The translations under genes and the position numbers were made by a program. A stretch of DNA of 64,000 bases from Streptomyces sp. PR69 (GTDB lineage: Bacteria > Actinomycetota > Actinomycetes > Streptomycetales > Streptomycetaceae). Position 1 is the first letter of the stretch. Every line of letters starts with the position of its first letter. The DNA lies in contig NZ_JAOWCB010000022.1 in assembly GCF_026420845.1 (NCBI RefSeq), forward strand, positions 37,826 through 101,825, in the 5' to 3' direction. This document shows, in pieces, positions 50,908-58,122 of the stretch. The notes under the pieces were generated by a model. It saw only the letters and a list, made by a program, of their open reading frames with translations, searched no databases and had not been told where the DNA came from.

Positions 50908-51072
50908 TCAGCGGTCCCGGTTGAAGCGGGTGGTGATCCACAGCAGCAGAAGCAGCGCCAGGAGAGCGCCGCCACCGGTGATGTAGGGGTTGAGGCTGGC
51001 GTGGTTGCCGCCGTGCTCGGCGCCTTCGGCGAAAGTGACGAGGCTGGCTGCGGCGGTGCTGGCGAGGGTCAT
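50908..51072 (-). CDS. 54-residue membrane protein
   Basis: MTLASTAAASLVTFAEGAEH, then a loop with ASLNPYITGG, then one membrane helix (GALLALLLLLWITTRF) and a basic end FNRDR. An extracellular N-terminus and a positive inner end fit a single-pass protein. It is too short for normal gene-length cut-offs. It lies 40 bp before nadD on the same strand. Function unknown; G/C third-position bias supports it being real. Confidence 0.65.
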   Translation of the reverse strand: MTLASTAAASLVTFAEGAEHGGNHASLNPYITGGGALLALLLLLWITTRFNRDR

Positions 51073-51259
51073 CGTCGGCTGGACCTATCGATCGGGGGTC
51101 GGACGTCGCGCGGAGCCCGGAGCGGACTTCGGGCACATCGTATGCGGGCGGCCCGGGCACGCTCACGCCGACTCAGTCGTTGTCGTCGTTGTCGCCTGCG
51201 GACTGCCTCCCTGTGGTCCTCGGGCCGGGTTATCCACAGGCCCCGACGCACGGCGGGTC

Positions 51260-51283
51260 GAACACCTACGCTGTGAGGTGTTC
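51260..51283. promoter_or_regulatory. inverted repeat upstream of the M48 peptidase (candidate operator)
   Basis: GAACACCT-N8-AGGTGTTC is a perfect 8-bp inverted repeat. TACGCT, a -10 candidate, lies inside the spacer (51267-51272), so a dimeric regulator would compete with RNA polymerase. It is 67 bp before ATG 51350. The spacing is not that of a LexA box. Confidence 0.5.
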
Positions 51284-51349
51284 GGGGGACGGGTCAGCAC
51301 AGGCACACAGGACCGGCAGGACTCGTGAAACAGGAAGCAGGGGGCATCC

Positions 51350-52459
51350 ATGACCGATGACCACGACAGCACGGGCGGCGGCGCGAGCGGCAGCACGGGT
51401 GACGGCGACGGCAGGCGTGAGAAGACGCCGAGCCGGCAGCGCAGGCGCTTCCCCGGCATCTCCTCCCGTGCGTATGAGCACCCCGCGGACCGCTCGGCGC
51501 TGGTGGCGCTGCGCAAGCTCAGCGGCTTTGACACCGTCTTCAAGGCACTGAGCGGGCTGCTTCCGGAGCGCAGCCTGCGACTGCTCTTCCTCTCCGACTC
51601 GGTGCGGGTGAGCGACGCCCAGTTCGCCCATCTCCACACCATGCTGCGCGACGCCTGCTACATCCTGGATCTGGAGAAGGTCCCGGCGATGTACGTCACA
51701 CAGGACCCCAAGCCGAACGCCATGTGCATCGGCCTGGACGAGCCGATCATCGTGGTCAGCACCGGCCTGGTGGAGCTGCTCGACGAAGAGGAGATGCGGG
51801 CCGTCGTCGGGCATGAGGCCGGGCATGCCCTCTCCGGCCACGCCGTGTACCGCACGATTCTGCTCTTCCTGACGAATCTGGCGCTGAAGGTCGCGTGGAT
51901 CCCCCTCGGCAATGTGGCGATCATGGCGATCGTCACGGCTCTGCGCGAGTGGTTCCGCAAGTCCGAGCTGTCGGCCGACCGGGCCGGGCTGCTGGTCGGA
52001 CAGGATCTGCAGGCGTCGATGCGGGGCCTGATGAAGATCGCGGGTGGCAATCATCTGCATGAGATGAACGTCGACGCGTTCCTGGAGCAGGCGGAGGAGT
52101 ACGAGGCGTCGGGCGATCTGCGGGACTCGGTGCTCAAGATCCTCAATGTGCTGCCCCGCTCCCACCCGTTCACCACGGTGCGCGCGGCCGAGCTGAAGAA
52201 GTGGGCCGCGAGCCGCGACTACCAGCGGATCATGGACGGTCACTATCCGCGGCGGACGGAGGACGGCGACACCTCGGTGTCCGACTCCTTCCGCGAGTCC
52301 GCGGCGCACTATGCCGACACGGTGCGCTCGAGCAAGGATCCGCTGATGAAGCTCGTCGGGGACATAGCAGGGGGCGCCGGGGACCTGGGCGGCAAGCTGC
52401 GCGAGAAGTTCACCGGAGGCAGCGGGGGCGGCGGGGGCGGCTCCAAGAGCACCGGCTGA
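51350..52459 (+). CDS. M48-family zinc metallopeptidase
   Basis: 369 residues. The zinc site is HEAGH at residues 155-159 with the third ligand in KSELSADRAG. Before it lies PNAMCIGLDEPIIVVSTGLVELL, and after it a hydrophobic segment (ILLFLTNLALKVAWIPLGNVAIMAIV), so the enzyme is membrane associated. The C-terminus is a Gly-rich tail. M48 proteases (HtpX-like) degrade damaged membrane proteins. AGGAAGCAGGGGG precedes ATG 51350. An inverted repeat upstream suggests single-gene regulation. Confidence 0.9.
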   Translation: MTDDHDSTGGGASGSTGDGDGRREKTPSRQRRRFPGISSRAYEHPADRSALVALRKLSGFDTVFKALSGLLPERSLRLLFLSDSVRVSDAQFAHLHTMLRDACYILDLEKVPAMYVTQDPKPNAMCIGLDEPIIVVSTGLVELLDEEEMRAVVGHEAGHALSGHAVYRTILLFLTNLALKVAWIPLGNVAIMAIVTALREWFRKSELSADRAGLLVGQDLQASMRGLMKIAGGNHLHEMNVDAFLEQAEEYEASGDLRDSVLKILNVLPRSHPFTTVRAAELKKWAASRDYQRIMDGHYPRRTEDGDTSVSDSFRESAAHYADTVRSSKDPLMKLVGDIAGGAGDLGGKLREKFTGGSGGGGGGSKSTG

Positions 52460-52551
52460 GCGTTCGGCGTCCGGCACCCCGGTCGGTCACCCACCTGGCG
52501 TGCGCCCCGCCGCAAGACGGCTCACGGCGAGGCGGTTCAGGGCGAGGCGAT

Positions 52552-53634
52552 TCAGGGCGAGGGCTGGGCGGCCGGGGCGAGCGTGCCGCACAGCCCAGCG
52601 GTCGCCGGGCCGTGCTCATACGGGTCGGTGTCCGCGGGGCCCTCCTGGCCCGCCCGCTCCCCGGCGAGCAGCGGCCGCAGTACGTCGGACAGGTCGGCGG
52701 AGCAGGACTGGGGGCCGGCCATGACCATGCTGGCCGTGAGCTCGGCCCGGCGGTGCTGCAGATCGTCGCGGTCGAAGCGGAAGTGCAGCTCGCGGCGGAC
52801 GGTGAACAGGGACGCCTGGTCGGACGCGGTCTTCTCGGCCGGGCGCAGGGCGAAGGCGAATGTGTGGTCGGAGACCACCTCAAGGGAGTCCGGGCCGGTC
52901 TGGCTGTAGCTCAGCGTGCCGTGGACGCGCACCTCCGGGTCGGCCAGCTCCACCTCGGCCGGGTCATAGCGCACCAGCCAGCCGGTGGCGGCGTGCGCGG
53001 CGTCGACGGCCGAGCCCTCGACGCTTCGGTCGAACTGCTCGAACTGACCGGGGTCGAGCAGGACCCGCACCGGTCGCACCGCGGCGCCGCTGAGCACCTC
53101 GGGGTTGAGGGTGGATTCGACGATGTAGTCCTTGGCGGTGGTGAGCGCGGTCATCACCTGGCCCTCGGAGAAGTCCGCCGTGCGGCGGGCGGCGGGCAGG
53201 GTGATGCCGGCCGCCCCGGCGCGGTACTCGGCGGCGGGCCCGTTCCTGTAGAGCTCCTCGGGGGTGCCGCCGGGGACCGGGCCCTGCGGGGCGAGCGGGA
53301 TCACGGTCATCCGCAGCGGTTCGGCGGCTGTGACGGGGGCCGGTTTGTAAGGCTGGCGGACGCCCAGGTAGACGGCCGTGCCGAAGGCGATGGCGACCAG
53401 AAGGAGGATGACCAGGATCTGTGTTCTCGCGGTTCTGCCGCTCCAGGCGGGGAGGCTCCGTACGGCTTGGGCGTGCTCGCCCATCCGCTCCTGTGCGGAG
53501 AACTCCTGGAGCCGGGCAGCACGTACGAACGATTCGTCGAAGACGACGGACCGGAACTCGTCCTCGTTGCCGCCGTGGGGCTCCTCGGGTGTCCCGTCAG
53601 GCGTTCCCTCGGGCGGGTCTCCACGCCCTGCCAT
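52552..53634 (-). CDS. single-pass membrane protein with DEFRSVVFDESFVRAA motif, paralogue A
   Basis: 360 residues. A cytoplasmic N-terminus with FRSVVFDESFVRAARLQEFSAQER, one membrane helix (ILVILLLVAIAFGTAVYLGV) and a ~250-residue extracellular domain with two Cys (PQSCSADL, AGLCGTL) that may pair. The N-terminal motif is shared with the next gene's product, and both start 6 bases after a TACYCT box. It belongs to a conserved Streptomyces family without known function; the motif could bind a cytoplasmic partner. Confidence 0.8.
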   Translation of the reverse strand: MAGRGDPPEGTPDGTPEEPHGGNEDEFRSVVFDESFVRAARLQEFSAQERMGEHAQAVRSLPAWSGRTARTQILVILLLVAIAFGTAVYLGVRQPYKPAPVTAAEPLRMTVIPLAPQGPVPGGTPEELYRNGPAAEYRAGAAGITLPAARRTADFSEGQVMTALTTAKDYIVESTLNPEVLSGAAVRPVRVLLDPGQFEQFDRSVEGSAVDAAHAATGWLVRYDPAEVELADPEVRVHGTLSYSQTGPDSLEVVSDHTFAFALRPAEKTASDQASLFTVRRELHFRFDRDDLQHRRAELTASMVMAGPQSCSADLSDVLRPLLAGERAGQEGPADTDPYEHGPATAGLCGTLAPAAQPSP

Positions 53635-53640
53635 ACCTTC

Positions 53641-53646
53641 AGGGTA
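53641..53646 (-). promoter_or_regulatory. leaderless -10 box (TACCCT) of paralogue A
   Basis: TACCCT-GAAGGT-ATG: the box is 6 bases before ATG 53634, with the same layout as paralogue B (TACTCT-GAAGGC-GTG). Confidence 0.5.
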
Positions 53647-53757
53647 GGTCTGGCAGGGCCACGGTAAACGCGCTGGTACATGACAAGTTTGGATGGCTTC
53701 CGACGGCCTCTCGTCGGGCTGGTCGACCAGGGGTCCGCGGGACTTCGACCAGAGGTC

Positions 53758-54384
<627 letters not shown>

Positions 54385-54390
54385 GCCTTC

Positions 54391-54396
54391 AGAGTA
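54391..54396 (-). promoter_or_regulatory. leaderless -10 box (TACTCT) of paralogue B
   Basis: TACTCT lies 6 bases before GTG 54384. Confidence 0.5.
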
Positions 54397-54462
54397 GACC
54401 TGGGGCAGCCGTTTTGTGCAGGGAGAGCGTGAACTCTCCCTGGGTCCAGTGACGGACGGTGT

Positions 54463-55761
54463 CTACCGAGTGTGACCGTCGCCGGTCACGATGTACTTGG
54501 TGGAGGTCAGTTCCGGCAGGCCCATGGGGCCTCGGGCGTGCAGTTTCTGCGTGGAAATGCCGATCTCCGCGCCGAAGCCGAACTGGCCTCCGTCCGTGAA
54601 GCGTGTGGACGCGTTCACGGCGACTGTGGTGGAGTCCACCAATTGGGTGAAGCGGCGGGCGGCTGCCTGGGAGGTGGTGACGATCGCCTCGGTGTGCCCC
54701 GAGGACCACAGCCGGATGTGGGCCACGGCGGCGTCCAGGGAGTCCACGACGGCGGCGGCGATGTCGTAGGAGAGGTATTCGGCCTCCCAGTCGTCTGCGG
54801 TGGCCTCCACGACGGTCGCCTTGGCGCCGGCGGTCCGGGCGATGTCCAGGACCCGTTCGTCGCCGTGGACGGTCACGCCGGCGTCGGCGAGGGCGTCCAG
54901 GGCGCGGGGCAGGAAGGCGTCGGCGATGTCCTGGTGGACAAGGAGCGTCTCGGCGGCGTTGCAGACGCTGGGACGCTGTGCCTTGGAGTTGATCAGGATG
55001 TCGACGGCCATGTCCAGATCGGTCTGCGCGTCGATGTACACATGGCAGTTGCCGGTGCCGGTCTCGATGACCGGGACGGTGGACTCCTCGACGACGGTGC
55101 GGATGAGCGAGGCGCCGCCGCGCGGGATGAGGACGTCCACCATGCCGCGGGCGCGCATCAGCTCCCGTACCGAGTCGCGGCTTTCGCCGGGCACGAGCTG
55201 GACGGCGTCGGCGGGCAGTCCGGAGCCGCCGACGGCGTCGCGGATGACCCTCACCAGTGCGGTGTTGGAGGAGTACGCGGACGACGAACCGCGCAGCAGG
55301 ACGGCGTTGCCCGACTTCAGGCAGAGCGCCGCGGCGTCCACGGTGACGTTGGGGCGGGCCTCGTAGATGATGCCGACGACGCCGAGGGGGACGCGCACCT
55401 GGCGCAGATCGATGCCGTTGGGCAGGGTCGAGCCGCGGACGACCTCGCCGACCGGGTCGGGCAGCGCGGCGACGTGGCGCACATCGGCGGCGATGGCGCG
55501 GACGCGCTCCGGGGTCAGGGTGAGCCGGTCGATGATCGCCTCACTGGTGCCCGCCTCACGGGCGCGGGCGATGTCCTCGGCGTTGGCCGTGACGATCTCG
55601 CTCGTCCGCACCTCAAGGGCGTCAGCGATCGCCAGCAGCGCGTCGTCCTTGGCCGAGCGCGGCAGGGGCGCGAGGTCGGCTGCGGCGGCACGGGCGCGGT
55701 AGGCGGCCTGGGCGACGGGGGACATGTTGTCGTAGGGCGAGACCGAAGGGAGCGACGTCAT
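54463..55761 (-). CDS. proA: glutamate-5-semialdehyde dehydrogenase
   Basis: 432 residues. The catalytic Cys is in QRPSVCNAAETLLVH; the family signature VPVIETGTGNCHVYID and the nucleotide-binding part GVVGIIYEARPNVT are present. ProA reduces glutamyl-5-phosphate in proline synthesis, working with ProB. ATG 55761 lies 6 bases after TACCCT. proB is ~1 kb upstream on the same strand, separated by a conserved gene. Confidence 0.97.
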   Translation of the reverse strand: MTSLPSVSPYDNMSPVAQAAYRARAAAADLAPLPRSAKDDALLAIADALEVRTSEIVTANAEDIARAREAGTSEAIIDRLTLTPERVRAIAADVRHVAALPDPVGEVVRGSTLPNGIDLRQVRVPLGVVGIIYEARPNVTVDAAALCLKSGNAVLLRGSSSAYSSNTALVRVIRDAVGGSGLPADAVQLVPGESRDSVRELMRARGMVDVLIPRGGASLIRTVVEESTVPVIETGTGNCHVYIDAQTDLDMAVDILINSKAQRPSVCNAAETLLVHQDIADAFLPRALDALADAGVTVHGDERVLDIARTAGAKATVVEATADDWEAEYLSYDIAAAVVDSLDAAVAHIRLWSSGHTEAIVTTSQAAARRFTQLVDSTTVAVNASTRFTDGGQFGFGAEIGISTQKLHARGPMGLPELTSTKYIVTGDGHTR

Positions 55762-55767
55762 GCCCGC

Positions 55768-55773
55768 AGGGTA
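55768..55773 (-). promoter_or_regulatory. leaderless -10 box (TACCCT) for proA
   Basis: TACCCT is 6 bases before ATG 55761, which has no ribosome binding site. Confidence 0.45.
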
Positions 55774-55824
55774 ATGCGCTCCCCGGGGGCGTCCATCACA
55801 TATCCCGCACTCCGAGACGCAAAC

Positions 55825-55836
55825 CTCGTATACGAG
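55825..55836. promoter_or_regulatory. 12-bp palindrome upstream of proA
   Basis: CTCGTATACGAG is perfectly symmetric and preceded by CGCAAAC, so it shares CGCAAACCTCGTA with 42758-42770. It lies 64 bp before proA, in a gap that also holds two copies of GGGATGGCTCAGAGAG. Confidence 0.4.
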
Positions 55837-55952
55837 ACAGAAGCCTCACAGAGATGGCCTGGAGGAGACGATCTCCGGAGGGCACGGCCTGCGGGGATGG
55901 CTCAGAGAGCAGGGATGGCTCAGAGAGGAGGGTGAGGGTTCGGAGAGGACGT

Positions 55953-56627
55953 TCAGAAGGGATGGATGCCCACCGGTGAGGCAGGGGGCGGGCCATAGCC
56001 CTCGGCGACGCGCTGGTGGTAGGTCTGCCGGTCGATGACCTCCAGGCCCACGATCTTCCAGGGCGGAAGCTTGGCGGTCGACCGGTGCTCGCCCCAGAGC
56101 CGCAGCGCCACGGCCGCGGCGTCGTGCAGATCCCGGGCCTCTTCCCAGTAGCGGATCTCGGCGTGGTCGTCGGCGTATCGGCTGGTGAGCAGGAAGGGGT
56201 GGTCGTGGGCAAGCTGCTCCAGAGCGCGGCGTACCTCCTTCAGCGGGGCGCGGGGGCCGGAGACGCTCAGCGTGATGTGCCACAGCTTGGACTGCGCCTG
56301 CTCCTCACCGTGGGCTCCGGTCCGCGTCTCCTCTCCGACGGGCTCCGTGCCCGTGTCGAGGCCCTGCCGCGACGCGGCTCTGGCCTCCCGGCTGCGCCGC
56401 TCCCACTCGGCGCGACGGGCGTGTACGCCGCCGCCCGCCTCAGCAGCCGCCTCAGCGGCGGCGTCGGCGGCGGCGTCGGCGGCGGCGTCGGCATCGTCCG
56501 CGACGCCGTCCGCTCCGTCCCCGGCCGCTTTGACGCTGGTCAGGAATCGTTCCTCGCCCCCTGCCCTGCGGGCGTGGGGGACTCCCCCCGCCCCCCGGGG
56601 CACATCCCCTGGGCGCGCTCGTCTCAC
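55953..56627 (-). CDS. conserved protein with 2H-like/YjeF-free core, unknown function
   Basis: 224 residues if started at GTG 56627, which has AGGAGG 6 bases upstream. The first ~115 residues are low-complexity (Ala/Asp/Glu runs from GCG-GCG-GCGTCG repeats). The conserved part begins at SKLWHITLSVSGPRAPLKEV and runs through LTSRYADDHAEIRYWEEARDLHDAAAVALRLWGEH to the end PVGIHPF. No ATG or GTG lies between the repeats and the core. It sits between proA and proB, as in other Streptomyces, but I cannot name a function. Confidence 0.65.
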   Translation of the reverse strand: MRRARPGDVPRGAGGVPHARRAGGEERFLTSVKAAGDGADGVADDADAAADAAADAAAEAAAEAGGGVHARRAEWERRSREARAASRQGLDTGTEPVGEETRTGAHGEEQAQSKLWHITLSVSGPRAPLKEVRRALEQLAHDHPFLLTSRYADDHAEIRYWEEARDLHDAAAVALRLWGEHRSTAKLPPWKIVGLEVIDRQTYHQRVAEGYGPPPASPVGIHPF

Positions 56628-56757
56628 CGGCGGCCTCCTGTTGCTGAGTTGTCGTGCGGGACCCCGCCTTCCCCCGGAACAAAGTTGAGCAGCCCGCGAC
56701 GGAACGCGGGGCGTTTTTGCCGAAGGTCTCCGTTGGATGGCCGGAGTTTCAGCCGTT

Positions 56758-57885
56758 TCAGGGGTGCAGAACAACCAGATCGTCTCTATGTACGACTTCC
56801 CGCTCATATGCCGGGCCCAGTTCCTTGGCCAGCTCGCGTGTGGAACGGCCGAGGAGCAGCGGAATCTCCTTGGAGTCGAAGTTTACGAGCCCCCGGGCCA
56901 CCGGCCGGCCCGCGGAGTCCCGCAGCTCCACCGGATCTCCCGCGCTGAACTCGCCTTCCACCGCCGCGATTCCGGCGGGCAGCAGCGACTTCCTGCCCTC
57001 CACCACGGCCCGCACCGCGCCGTCGTCGAGTGTGAGGGCGCCCTGCGGGGTGGAGGCGTGGGCAAGCCAGAGCAGCCGGTCCGCCGAGCGGCGTCCGGTG
57101 CTGTGGAAGTACGTGCCCGTGGCGCGCCCGGCGAGGGCGTCGGCGGCCCGGCTCGCGGAGGTCAGGACGACCGGAACGCCCGCCGCGGCCGCGATCCTGG
57201 CGGCCTCCACCTTGGTGACCATGCCGCCGGTGCCCACGCCGGCCCTGCCCGCGCTGCCGATCTGCACATGCGCGATGTCGGCCGGGCCGCGCACCTCGTC
57301 GATCCGTGCGGTCCCGGGGCGCGACGGGTCACCGTCATAGAGCCCGTCCACGTCGGACAGGAGCACCAGCAGATCGGCCCGTACGAGATGGGCGACGAGC
57401 GCGGCGAGGCGGTCGTTGTCCCCGAAGCGGATCTCGTCGGTCGCCACGGTGTCGTTCTCGTTGACGACCGGCACGGCCCCCATGTCCAGCAGCTGGTCGA
57501 GGGTCCGGCAGGCGTTGCGGTAGTGCGCGCGCCGGCTGGTGTCGTCGGTGGTCAGCAGCACCTGCCCGACACGCACCCCGTAGCGGGCGAAGGAGGCGGT
57601 GTAGCGGGCGACCAGCAGCCCCTGCCCCACACTGGCCGCGGCCTGCTGACGGGCCAGGTCCTTCGGCCGCCGGGCGAGCCCGAGCGGCGCGAGCCCGGCG
57701 GCGATGGCGCCGGAGGAGACGAGCACTATCTCCTTCTCCCCGCCGCTGCGCACCTTGGCGAGGACGTCGACAAGCGCGTCGACCCGGTCGGCGTCCAGCC
57801 CGCCGGCCGCCGTGGTCAACGACGACGAGCCGATCTTGACGACGATCCTGCGAGCCTCTGTTACCTGCTGCCTTGCCACTGTCAC
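56758..57885 (-). CDS. proB: glutamate 5-kinase
   Basis: 375 residues: the amino-acid kinase domain starts RRIVVKIGSSSLT, includes VLVSSGAIAAGL and VVNENDTVATDE and GTGGMVTKVEAARIA, and a PUA domain fills the last ~100 residues. It makes glutamyl-5-phosphate, the first step of proline synthesis, and is normally feedback inhibited by proline. GTG 57885 is 7 bases after TAGATT; GTG 57879 is the alternative. Streptomyces often has obg upstream, but here glycosyltransferase genes follow instead. Confidence 0.96.
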   Translation of the reverse strand: MTVARQQVTEARRIVVKIGSSSLTTAAGGLDADRVDALVDVLAKVRSGGEKEIVLVSSGAIAAGLAPLGLARRPKDLARQQAAASVGQGLLVARYTASFARYGVRVGQVLLTTDDTSRRAHYRNACRTLDQLLDMGAVPVVNENDTVATDEIRFGDNDRLAALVAHLVRADLLVLLSDVDGLYDGDPSRPGTARIDEVRGPADIAHVQIGSAGRAGVGTGGMVTKVEAARIAAAAGVPVVLTSASRAADALAGRATGTYFHSTGRRSADRLLWLAHASTPQGALTLDDGAVRAVVEGRKSLLPAGIAAVEGEFSAGDPVELRDSAGRPVARGLVNFDSKEIPLLLGRSTRELAKELGPAYEREVVHRDDLVVLHP

Positions 57886-57892
57886 AAGCCCG

Positions 57893-57898
57893 AATCTA
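57893..57898 (-). promoter_or_regulatory. leaderless -10 box (TAGATT) for proB
   Basis: TAGATT stands 7 bases before GTG 57885, where no Shine-Dalgarno exists. Confidence 0.45.
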
Positions 57899-58122
57899 TG
57901 CCAGAGCGGGCGCCGGACGCGCATGCATTCCGCCCGCTGGACGCCCACGCGACGAAGCCAGCCTCGGCGTACCTCTCTGCACGGTGTGGCGATTTGAGCA
58001 ATCCATCACCGTGAGCAGGCTGGGTGACCGGTAACGCCGCTGGGTGGCACTAAAATCGACGATCGAATCAGTAGAGCCGCCACCGGGCTCCCGTTCTGGA
58101 CGAAAACGAACACGAGGTAGCT

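Noticed and set aside
51260..51283. LexA (SOS) box
   Set aside because: Actinobacterial LexA sites are GAAC-N4-GTTC; here the arms are separated by 16 bases between GAAC and GTTC.
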